A DNA stretch of 11,226 bases from positions 1-11,226 of the forward strand of contig JACDGC010000058.1 in assembly GCA_013815535.1 (NCBI GenBank), read 5' to 3'. A program made the position numbers and the translations under genes. The notes below the pieces were generated by a model. That model did not search any database and was not told the origin of the DNA. It was given only the letters and a program-made list of their open reading frames with translations. Numbering within the stretch: position 1 is the stretch's first letter; every line of letters begins with the position of its first letter. Source of the stretch: Ktedonobacterales bacterium (GTDB lineage: Bacteria > Chloroflexota > Ktedonobacteria > Ktedonobacterales > JACDGC01). Shown one piece after another: positions 1-5,480 of this stretch.

Positions 1-169
1 TAAAGTGGCCGTTTGGCGAATTAGAACTTTCGACCACGATATGCTGTCACAAAACTGCCGTGAAGCGAGGAATTGTGCAGCCATGTTATCTGTCACAAGG
101 CGGCGATTTATGTGTCGCGTCACAGTCCCCTCAGCACTATATGACAGTGGTGCGAAAGGAGCGCAACCA
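1..169. promoter_or_regulatory. Leader region upstream of the XRE gene with repeated CTGTCACAA motif
   Basis: No convincing gene is seen here. The stretch carries CTGTCACAA twice, at 44-52 and 90-98, exactly 46 bp apart, and a related GTCACAG at 119-125. A third full copy lies inside the downstream coding region at 227-235. Repeats in front of a gene for a small helix-turn-helix protein are a common layout for autoregulatory operators, so these are candidate binding sites for the XRE protein; that is inference. I could not find a well-spaced -35/-10 pair. The candidates (for example TTGGCG at 13-18, or the AT-rich TATATG at 138-143) are weak. Confidence 0.35.
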
Positions 170-391
170 GTGAGCGATGCAGCAATCCTAGCTCGGCGAT
201 TGCGCCAAGCGCGTGAGGCGTCTGGTCTGTCACAAGGCGAAGTCGCGCGCCGCATCGATTATCACCGCCCGACCATTTCTGAAATTGAGGCGGGGCGGCG
301 TCAGGTCGGGGCACTGGAATTAGTGACACTCGCACGGTTATACCATGTTTCGGTGGTGTGGCTGTTATCGCTGGAAGGGGAGGCGGCGTAG
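170..391 (+). CDS. Small XRE-family helix-turn-helix transcriptional regulator
   Basis: A 73-residue protein that is almost entirely one HTH_3/XRE (lambda Cro/CI-type) DNA-binding domain. Helix 2 is around LSQGEVARRI (residues 20-29) and the recognition helix around HRPTISEIEAG (32-42), followed by the usual hydrophobic helix LELVTLARLYHVS. There is no room for a C-terminal oligomerisation or peptidase domain, so it is not a full CI-type repressor. The GTG start at 170 is chosen because an AAAGGAG ribosome-binding site (155-161) sits 8 nt upstream. The frame stays open back to a GTG at 5, but that would add 55 residues that do not look like a domain. It lies in the same direction as the integrase and is the likely lysogeny or integration regulator. 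CTGTCACAA repeats upstream are candidate operators. The family call is firm; the role is inferred. Confidence 0.87.
   Translation: MSDAAILARRLRQAREASGLSQGEVARRIDYHRPTISEIEAGRRQVGALELVTLARLYHVSVVWLLSLEGEAA
226..239 (+). repeat. 14-bp direct repeat copy shared with 89-102
   Basis: TCTGTCACAAGGCG occurs exactly at 89-102 and again at 226-239, 137 bp apart. The second copy encodes the conserved LSQG turn of the XRE helix-turn-helix, so the coding constraint on Leu-Ser-Gln may explain part of the match. The upstream copy is non-coding and shares its core with a further copy at 44-52. It may be an intragenic operator or simply coincidence. Confidence 0.35.
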
Positions 392-449
392 ATGAATCTG
401 GGTGATGTGCCTGAGCGAAGGAAAGAAGCATGACCAAGGAGCGCGACCA

Positions 450-653
450 ATGAGCGAGCAAGAAGCACGGGCGATACAGGCGGCAATGAAACCCATTATG
501 ACGCTGCTCACGGATGTTGCCCTTAACATTGCACGCGCCATGAGTGATATCGGGGCGATGACGATGCAAATGATGCGTGATGCTACGCCCGTCTTCTTGC
601 AGCATGCTCTAGAACAACGTGGATGGACCGTGACAGGTTTTGATGCTCCATAG
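450..653 (+). CDS. Small Met-rich hypothetical protein
   Basis: A 67-residue protein that I do not recognise. It has eight methionines, several of them in the run between residues 31 and 42, and is probably mostly helical with an amphipathic centre. No signal peptide or clear transmembrane segment is visible. The ATG at 450 is chosen because AAGGAG (436-441) lies 8 nt upstream; in-frame starts at 402 (GTG) and 405 (ATG) lack such a site. The start region (436-457) is 20/22 identical to that of the XRE gene (156-177), so the translation-initiation segment looks duplicated. It follows the XRE gene by 58 bp on the same strand and may share its transcript. A role in lysogeny control or immunity would be a guess from position only. 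Confidence 0.6.
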   Translation: MSEQEARAIQAAMKPIMTLLTDVALNIARAMSDIGAMTMQMMRDATPVFLQHALEQRGWTVTGFDAP

Positions 654-672
654 CCCTGCGATATATGCACCA

Positions 673-702
673 AAGCGCCACGCTCAACAAGGCGTGGCGC
701 TT
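673..702 (+). terminator. Perfect 11-bp GC-rich hairpin after the small Met-rich gene
   Basis: AAGCGCCACGC (673-683) pairs perfectly with GCGTGGCGCTT (692-702) around an 8-nt loop. It begins 19 nt after the stop codon of the 67-residue gene and separates that transcript from the strong promoter at 817-846. There is no real T-run on the + side (CACTATG follows), so this is a terminator-like hairpin or an RNA-stabilising 3' end rather than a canonical intrinsic terminator. On the - strand the stem is followed by only TTGG. Confidence 0.45.
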
Positions 703-816
703 CACTATGTCCGACGAAAGGTGATAGGTCGATCACAGATTTGCCCTACAGCGCGTCAAAGGCTCACCCGTCTGACCGCATATCGTCTGGTATGAGGAAA
801 TTGCAAGTCAAAGACG

Positions 817-846
817 TTGACAGCAGACAGGGTAAGATGCTATAAT
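817..846 (+). promoter_or_regulatory. Consensus sigma70/SigA promoter for the zinc-knuckle gene and integrase
   Basis: The -35 box TTGACA (817-822) and -10 box TATAAT (841-846) both match consensus exactly and are separated by 18 bp. TGC directly before the -10 box supplies an extended -10. Transcription should start near 853, giving a leader of about 50 nt before the preferred start codon at 903. This is the only clear consensus promoter I found in the window, and it points at the integrase operon. Confidence 0.85.
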
Positions 847-855
847 ACAACATAA

Positions 856-871
856 CCACATTTCTTTGTGG
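856..871 (+). promoter_or_regulatory. Dyad CCACA-N6-TGTGG at the predicted transcription start
   Basis: CCACA (856-860) and TGTGG (867-871) form a 5-bp dyad around TTTCTT, just downstream of the -10 box at about +4 to +19. The position suits an operator that would block a strong promoter. It could also form a weak hairpin in the 5' leader. Five-base arms are short, so chance is possible. Confidence 0.3.
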
Positions 872-902
872 CGAAATAATTATGCAGAAAGTAGGACATG
901 AC

Positions 903-1118
903 ATGCCGATCAAAAGGAAAGTGTCAGCGGTGCCAGAAGAAATAGCGCACACCTGCCCAGTATGCAAAGGCACGGGGAGTGTGACCAACGAACAAGAAGA
1001 TACGCTTATTGATACCATCATGGGATTTGTGGTGCGCCAGCAAGCAACTTTTGCGGATAAGCTCCGAGAGCGCATTAGCGAAGTCATGATGAGTGATGAG
1101 GCAGAGGGTGACGCATGA
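903..1118 (+). CDS. Small CxxCxGxG zinc-knuckle protein, translationally coupled to the integrase
   Basis: A 71-residue protein with a single CPVCKGTG motif (Cys18, Cys21, Gly23, Gly25), the half-site seen four times in DnaJ-type zinc fingers. His16 lies just before it. One CxxC cannot complete a tetrahedral zinc site, so zinc binding would need dimerisation or other ligands. The rest is probably helical (residues 31-65) with an acidic tail. The ATG at 903 is preferred because AGTAGGA (890-896) lies 6 nt upstream; an in-frame ATG at 882 has no ribosome-binding site. The stop overlaps the integrase start as ATGA, so the two are co-translated from the promoter at 817-846. A small gene coupled directly to int is where an excisionase or integrase cofactor would sit, but no excisionase fold is recognisable. 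Function unknown. Confidence 0.72.
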   Translation: MPIKRKVSAVPEEIAHTCPVCKGTGSVTNEQEDTLIDTIMGFVVRQQATFADKLRERISEVMMSDEAEGDA

Positions 1119-2071
1119 CCGATATCATCCCCTCATCTGATCCCTTGGCCATCCTGCTCCATGATTGGCTGATCGCAAAACGGGGGCGCACCAACAGCGC
1201 CGCCACCGAAGATACCTATGGCCCTATCCTCGCCAAGCTGCGTACCGCCCTGCAAGGGAACGGGCTAGACCTTGACAGCGACCCGCGCGCCGTGGCGCAG
1301 TTCGTGGAACGCTGGGTCGGGGTGCCACAGCGCATCAGCACTACATCTGTTGCCCGCAGCACCCAGAAGCAACGGCTTTCCGCAATCTCCTCGTTCTATG
1401 CCTACGCCATCAAGCACGGCTGGCTCACGGAGAATCCCTGTAAGCGCATCGACTACCCAAGGGTCGAGGAGAATGCCGGGGCTAAGCCCCTCGCCACCGA
1501 GACGGTCATCCGCAAGCTGGAAGCCATCGACCGTACCAACATCGTGGGACTGCGCGACCTAGCCCTGCTCTTGGTCGCCCTGAAAACCGGACGCCGCGCA
1601 GCGGAGTTAGCGTCGCTCAGCATCGGCGACATCGCCCCTGTGGGGGCCAAGGTCATGATTCGTTGGTCCCGCACCAAGGGCGGCAAGACCAAGGGCGACC
1701 TTGTAGAGCAAGACGCCAGCGCCGCGCTATGCCTTTGGCTGACTGCACGCTATGGGTCAGAATGGGAAACGGAATCACCCGATGCTCCCGTGTGGGTCGC
1801 GCTTGAAGGGCGTGGGGCACTGACGGGGGAGCGCTTGGGCTACCATGGTATCCGAGGCATCTATGGCCGACGCCTCGGTACCACAAAAGTCCATACGAGC
1901 CGTCACACCTTCGCGGCCTTGCTGCTCAAAAAGGCGACGGTACAGGAATTACAACAACGCTTGGGGCACGGCTCACTCGACACGACGGCGCGGTACATGC
2001 GTAAGCTCGATGATGGACAAGAAGACAGTCGCACGGAGATTGGCGATCTCATTACGCTAGCTGAATCATGA
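1115..2071 (+). CDS. int: Tyrosine recombinase / phage integrase (XerC/D-like)
   Basis: A 318-residue site-specific recombinase that would join phage and host attachment sites through a 3'-phosphotyrosine intermediate. A SAM-like core-binding domain spans about residues 8-110 (including the STQKQRLSAISSFYAYAIKHG helices) and the catalytic domain about 125-300. Catalytic residues visible are Arg161 (TGRRAAEL), a beta-hairpin Lys (188 or 191), His260 and Arg263 in HTSRHTF, His285 in LGHGS, and nucleophile Tyr294 in TARYM. All are present, so it looks active. It lacks the separate N-terminal arm-binding domain of lambda Int and matches the length of simple Xer-like integrases. The start overlaps the previous stop (ATGA), with AGAGGG 6 nt upstream. 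It converges on the tail operon, and the 193-bp region beyond it is the natural place to look for attP. Confidence 0.95.
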   Translation: MTDIIPSSDPLAILLHDWLIAKRGRTNSAATEDTYGPILAKLRTALQGNGLDLDSDPRAVAQFVERWVGVPQRISTTSVARSTQKQRLSAISSFYAYAIKHGWLTENPCKRIDYPRVEENAGAKPLATETVIRKLEAIDRTNIVGLRDLALLLVALKTGRRAAELASLSIGDIAPVGAKVMIRWSRTKGGKTKGDLVEQDASAALCLWLTARYGSEWETESPDAPVWVALEGRGALTGERLGYHGIRGIYGRRLGTTKVHTSRHTFAALLLKKATVQELQQRLGHGSLDTTARYMRKLDDGQEDSRTEIGDLITLAES

Positions 2072-2085
2072 AGCGTTCTAGCACG
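2055..2085. repeat. CTAG dyad A at the 3' end of int
   Basis: CGCTAGC (2055-2061), 16 nt, then CTAGCACG (2078-2085). This is an inner dyad GCTAG...CTAGC that straddles the integrase stop codon. The same two words occur in inverted order at 2261-2283 with an 8-nt spacer. The first 11 bases (GCTAGCTGAAT, 2056-2066) also match GCTAGTTGAAT (2264-2274) at 10 of 11 positions as a direct repeat. Candidate recombinase-binding or att-related site; function inferred from position only. Confidence 0.4.
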
Positions 2086-2154
2086 GCGCATGGTCTGGTT
2101 ACATCTGGCGGCTGGCGCTGCACCTACGCCAAATAAGCCAGAAGGCAAAAGTGA

Positions 2155-2180
2155 TGCCCCCAGTGAGACAACTGGAGGCA
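2155..2180 (+). terminator. Hairpin downstream of int
   Basis: TGCCCCCAGT (2155-2164) pairs with ACTGGAGGCA (2171-2180) with one mismatch and a 6-nt GAGACA loop. It is followed by TTCATCAC, so the T-tract is weak. It stands just ahead of the stronger terminator at 2192-2228, and the two loops share GAGACA, which suggests a tandem or duplicated terminator. Confidence 0.45.
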
Positions 2181-2191
2181 TTCATCACAAG

Positions 2192-2228
2192 AAACGCGGG
2201 GTGGGAGACAAAACCTGCCCCGCATTTT
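2192..2228 (+). terminator. Probable bidirectional intrinsic terminator between int and the tail operon
   Basis: Arms 2192-2205 and 2214-2227 pair over 14 positions (one C-A mismatch and two G-T wobbles) around an AGACAAAA loop. The GC-rich core ends in TTTT on the + strand. On the - strand the other arm ends in TTTCTTG. Placed between convergent transcripts, it can end both the integrase mRNA and the tail mRNA. Confidence 0.72.
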
Positions 2229-2260
2229 CATTGTACCCACGACCTTTCCGTGCTGTCAAT

Positions 2261-2283
2261 CGTGCTAGTTGAATTGGCTAGCG
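2261..2283. repeat. CTAG dyad B at the 3' end of the tail-tip gene
   Basis: CGTGCTAG (2261-2268), TTGAATTG, GCTAGCG (2277-2283). The inner dyad is GCTAG-N9-CTAGC. Read on the opposite strand, it has the same two words in the same order as dyad A at 2055-2085, with an 8-nt instead of a 16-nt spacer. It overlaps the last codons and the stop of the tail-tip gene. Confidence 0.4.
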
Positions 2284-4661
2284 GCGAACTGGCGCGCGAG
2301 ATTCGTGAGGAAGCGATTCTGGCTGGGTTGCAGGATGGATAATTCCAATTGCACTGTGTCGAATTGGTAGGTCAGTCCTGCGATGACCACCGTTTGATTG
2401 ATCTGCGCGGTGGGCAGGAAATCCCACGAGTCCACATCCCACCCCGCCTGATCCCACAATGTTTGCTCCGCGTTGAATTGCGGGTTCTCGATACGACACG
2501 TTTGCCCCACTTTAATCGTCTCGATGTCGTACCCCAGATTCGACAGGTCGCCGCGATTATCCACGACATTGATGGTTGAGCGGTACTGCACCACGTCTTG
2601 CTGGGCCAGCACCGCCGCCGCGTAACGGTCGCAGGTGTGTTGGTCGATGATGCGCGGTTCCACAATGGTGAGCGTGCGTCGCCCATAGAGAGCAATGTCG
2701 CTACCCGTGGCGCGTGAAGTCACCCCCGTTCCCTTGACGTAGATGTCGTTTTTGAGGGTGTTGTAATCCTTCTGATACTGGGGTTGGTTGATGTGCTTGC
2801 CGACGACAAAGGTATGTGTCGGGGTCGTCGGCGCTTGGGCAAAGCTGACGGTCAAGGTGTCGTGGTTGGTGCGCCAAAACCAGTTCTGCGGCGCGAGGGT
2901 CCGCACCGCCTCAAAATAATCCGCAAGATTCTGGTTATGGAACTGGAGTTGATAGGGCGAACCCGCTTGGGCGGGGTTTCCAGCATCGAGCGTCAATGGA
3001 TACGTATACGGTCGATTAGTAATGAGGTCGAAACTCAGCGCAGGACCAATGCCGATGGTCGCACTATACGAGTTCACGAGCGGTGCGGTAAAGGTCACGA
3101 CACTTCCTACGATGCTGAGGATCGTCGCCATTTCCGCCTTGCCCACATCGCCCCCTGTACCCACGATTCCCACGGACATATTCACCGCGAGTCCTGTGGT
3201 AGCCGAAACAGTGAGAGCACTGGTGCTGCCCCCTGTGACGACGGTGACGCTGGTTAGTGGGGCAATCCCAGCGATGATGATCGTGTTGCTATAACTATTA
3301 GTGGGGATTGCGGCGGTGAAGGTGACGGTGTTCCCCACGATGCTGAGGATCGTCGGGGTGTTGGTCTTCGCGCTATCCACCCCCGTGCCGCGCAGGAACA
3401 AGGTATAGCCAGGGGTCATGTTGGTAGCGTTGGACACGGTGATCGCTGTCGTCGTCCCCGCCGTCACGGTGCTGCTGCTGGTGGCGGCAATCACCGGAGC
3501 AAAAGGCCACTTGAACATAGCGGCGGGATCAACATAGGTCGTCGCACTGCCCGCAACGCCAAAGTTTTGCGTGCCGATGAACTGCACGTCGCCCAGCGCC
3601 GTGTCAAAGGGCGTCAACATCACCTGCACCGTCTCGTTGTCGGCATCATCAATGGCGGGCTGGTAGCCATCAATATAGCCCTGATACACGAGGCGACCAT
3701 TGGTGAGGGTGCCATTGTCATAGGTCCAGAATTGCACCACGTTCCCCGCGCCAACGGTGCCGCGCCCACGCCGATCCCCAGCCTCATCAAAATTATCGAA
3801 ACTGCGGGGCAGCGTCACTGTGACCTGGCTGGTGACGGCGTTGACGGCGAACTTGGGGGCCGTCGCGCCACTGGCATTCCCCTGATCGCCCAGCAGCGGG
3901 GCGTCACGCCACACGTCAAGGAATGCCCCCGCCGCCGAGTAGACCTTGACCACCTGCTGCTTCGTGATAATCGCTGGGGGATGCAGGGCGAGATAGGCAT
4001 GTGCCGCCGCCTGGGCGGGGGTGAGGACCGCGTTATAGATGGCGAAGCACGACAAGAGCGCGGTGCTGTAATCACCAGTGTACGCAGGGTTGCGCCCGAT
4101 ATTGATGGGGAAACCGCTGCTGGCGATGGTCCCTGTCCATGGCACACCGCCTACCGGAGCGCCATTGAGGAAGATGAGCACCTGTGCGCCATCGTAGGTG
4201 CCCGTGAAATGATAGGGCGTATTGAGGCTAATGGGGACGGTGAACCCTGCGAAGCCGCTGCCACTGCCCCCCGTGCCAACGTTGAAGACGCCACCATTGA
4301 GGCTGCTATTGATGAGCATCTGAAAGCCCTTAAAATTCGCATCCGTGTGGCTGTTAGCGATCAGGCGTTCGTTGGAGGCGGGCGCGACGGGTAACTGGAA
4401 GACGCCCTCCACGGTGATTTTGCTCCATCCGGTCGGGTCGAGGCCCACGGGTAGGGCGACATAGCCGCTGGCCCCATCGAAGTACGTGCTGGGGGTCAGC
4501 GGTTCGGCGCGAATGATGCTCGGCTGGCCGGGCTGCACGTTGCCTGTGTAGGTGCCGCTGTAGATTCCGGTGGCATCGACGGCGGTGGTGGTGCCTGTCA
4601 GATCGTTGAGGGCGTACACGGCTTTCGCGCCATCAATGAGCATTTGGGTGGCAAGAGTCAT
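2265..4661 (-). CDS. Baseplate hub / tail-tip protein with N-terminal LamG-like domain
   Basis: A 798-residue structural protein at the end of the tail operon, in the position of Tal/tail-associated hub proteins. Residues about 12-228 look like a LamG/concanavalin-like beta-sandwich (FDGASGYVALP at 61-71; YDGAQVLIFLNGAPVGG around 156-172; INIGRN at 186-191), a fold often used for glycan binding. Residues about 236-390 and 545-798 resemble the hub region of siphovirus Gp37-like tail proteins (VVKVYSAAGAFLDVW; IDGYQPAIDDADNETVQVML). Between them, 395-541 is a tandem repeat of two roughly 76-residue beta-rich units, each with TILSIVG followed by VTFTA. ATG 4661 has TAGGAG 6 nt upstream; that site includes the stop codon of the previous gene, from which it is only 9 nt away. 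Likely role: tail tip assembly and receptor recognition. No lytic enzyme motif seen. Confidence 0.78.
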   Translation of the reverse strand: MTLATQMLIDGAKAVYALNDLTGTTTAVDATGIYSGTYTGNVQPGQPSIIRAEPLTPSTYFDGASGYVALPVGLDPTGWSKITVEGVFQLPVAPASNERLIANSHTDANFKGFQMLINSSLNGGVFNVGTGGSGSGFAGFTVPISLNTPYHFTGTYDGAQVLIFLNGAPVGGVPWTGTIASSGFPINIGRNPAYTGDYSTALLSCFAIYNAVLTPAQAAAHAYLALHPPAIITKQQVVKVYSAAGAFLDVWRDAPLLGDQGNASGATAPKFAVNAVTSQVTVTLPRSFDNFDEAGDRRGRGTVGAGNVVQFWTYDNGTLTNGRLVYQGYIDGYQPAIDDADNETVQVMLTPFDTALGDVQFIGTQNFGVAGSATTYVDPAAMFKWPFAPVIAATSSSTVTAGTTTAITVSNATNMTPGYTLFLRGTGVDSAKTNTPTILSIVGNTVTFTAAIPTNSYSNTIIIAGIAPLTSVTVVTGGSTSALTVSATTGLAVNMSVGIVGTGGDVGKAEMATILSIVGSVVTFTAPLVNSYSATIGIGPALSFDLITNRPYTYPLTLDAGNPAQAGSPYQLQFHNQNLADYFEAVRTLAPQNWFWRTNHDTLTVSFAQAPTTPTHTFVVGKHINQPQYQKDYNTLKNDIYVKGTGVTSRATGSDIALYGRRTLTIVEPRIIDQHTCDRYAAAVLAQQDVVQYRSTINVVDNRGDLSNLGYDIETIKVGQTCRIENPQFNAEQTLWDQAGWDVDSWDFLPTAQINQTVVIAGLTYQFDTVQLELSILQPSQNRFLTNLARQFAASQFN
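3041..3478 (-). repeat. Tandem protein repeat within the tail-tip gene
   Basis: Two roughly 76-residue units (residues about 395-466 and 471-541) share the pattern SxVTxGxTxALTVS, MxxGxxLxxxGTGxDxxK, TILSIVG, VTFTA and NSYS. At DNA level the copies share an exact 19-bp segment starting ACGATGCTGAGGATC at 3109-3127 and 3337-3355, 228 bp (76 codons) apart. This points to a relatively recent internal duplication. The unit looks like a small beta-sandwich spacer or decoration domain. Confidence 0.7.
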
Positions 4662-4670
4662 AGCACGCTC

Positions 4671-5480
4671 CTAGGCGAGATAGCGTGGCGTCCACTGCCA
4701 CTGCGCGCTGAATGTCGGCGCGGCGGTGGCCGCGACCGAAACCGCCCAGACATCGGCGATGGGATCAAGAGTGGGGAACGTGCCCGCGAAATCGTACAAA
4801 GTGGTGACGAGGCCATTCTTGGTGATGGTGTAGCCCAAACTGTTTACCGCCCCTGGATCGCATTGGAGGGTGCAATACTCCCCAGGATTGAGGGTCAGGT
4901 TGATGAGCGTGATGCCCACGTTCTGCGTCACGTTGGTGAGGGTCAGCCCGCTCAGCGCCACGGCTCCGGTATTGGTGATGGTGATGGTGGGCAGGGCATA
5001 GATGGTGCCGCCGCCCTGCACCGTTGCCGTCAGCAAGTAGGGACCACTGCCCGTGATGGGGCTGGTGGCAATGAGACTTTGCGGGGTCGGACTGAGGGCA
5101 AAAGGCTGATAGCACACGAAATCAAGCTGCATGGCGACGTAAGCGGGATGGTTGATGAGGCGTTTCGACCCCACGCAATCTCCCACGAAATAGCGGCCAT
5201 CGCCATGCAGGATGAGCGGGCACCCGCGTTGGTTGAGGGCGACATCCAGCGCGTCGAGTGCTGCATCCAACGCCACGCGGGTGCCCGCAGGGGGCATCAC
5301 CGCGACGGTCAAAGACAACTGGCGCTGGTCGCGCGTCTCGCCGTTCTTCTTCATCCCATCAAGGCGCGCGATCTTAGTCATGGCGGGTTTGAGATCGGGC
5401 CAATCGAGCGGCACCCCTTCAACAAAATAGGTGACGCCATCATGCAGCAGGAAGCCGCCGTAGCTATACGCGATGGTCAT
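4671..5480 (-). CDS. Distal tail protein (Dit-like, siphovirus tail component)
   Basis: A 269-residue protein between the tape measure and the tail-tip protein, the standard place of Dit, which forms the ring joining the tail tube to the baseplate. The N-terminal half (about 1-135) fits the Sipho_tail belt domain: YGGFLLHDGVTYFVEGVPL, then WPDLKPAMTKIARLDGMKK, and FVGDCVGSKRLINHPAYVAMQLDFVCYQPFAL as a beta-rich end. The C-terminal half (about 140-269) is a beta-sandwich with repeated TITITNTGAVALSGLTLTN-like strands, similar to evolved-Dit or galectin-like C-terminal domains that may contact cell-surface sugars. Its ATG overlaps the tape measure stop as TAATG, with GGGGAGG upstream, so the two are translationally coupled. 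Family assignment rests on position plus sequence character. Confidence 0.8.
   Translation of the reverse strand: MTIAYSYGGFLLHDGVTYFVEGVPLDWPDLKPAMTKIARLDGMKKNGETRDQRQLSLTVAVMPPAGTRVALDAALDALDVALNQRGCPLILHGDGRYFVGDCVGSKRLINHPAYVAMQLDFVCYQPFALSPTPQSLIATSPITGSGPYLLTATVQGGGTIYALPTITITNTGAVALSGLTLTNVTQNVGITLINLTLNPGEYCTLQCDPGAVNSLGYTITKNGLVTTLYDFAGTFPTLDPIADVWAVSVAATAAPTFSAQWQWTPRYLA

Larger units (their letters stand above)
2072..2264. other. Convergent intergenic region between int and the tail-tip gene (candidate attP region)
   Basis: No gene is supported here; short open frames crossing it lack ribosome-binding sites and family resemblance. It contains two hairpins (2155-2180 and 2192-2227) and is edged by two CTAG-rich dyads. 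For many temperate phages attP lies directly beside int, so this is the most likely location. I see no tRNA 3' end that would mark an integration target. Confidence 0.4.

Noticed and set aside
5..169. N-terminal extension of the XRE protein from GTG 5
   Set aside because: The added 55 residues do not look like a domain, contain the repeated CTGTCACAA motifs, and lack a ribosome-binding site, whereas GTG 170 has a strong one.
2072..2264. tRNA fragment as integration target
   Set aside because: No T-arm sequence or acceptor-like pairing was found, so tRNA-targeted integration is not supported by this window.
2090..2342. Short + strand open frames between int and the tail-tip gene
   Set aside because: They run through both hairpins and into the antisense of the tail-tip gene, with no initiation signals.
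3567..4394. 275-codon open frame on the + strand
   Set aside because: It is antisense to the tail-tip gene, lacks a ribosome-binding site, and has low-complexity Arg/Gly/Ala/Ile-rich translation typical of the reverse of GC-rich coding DNA.
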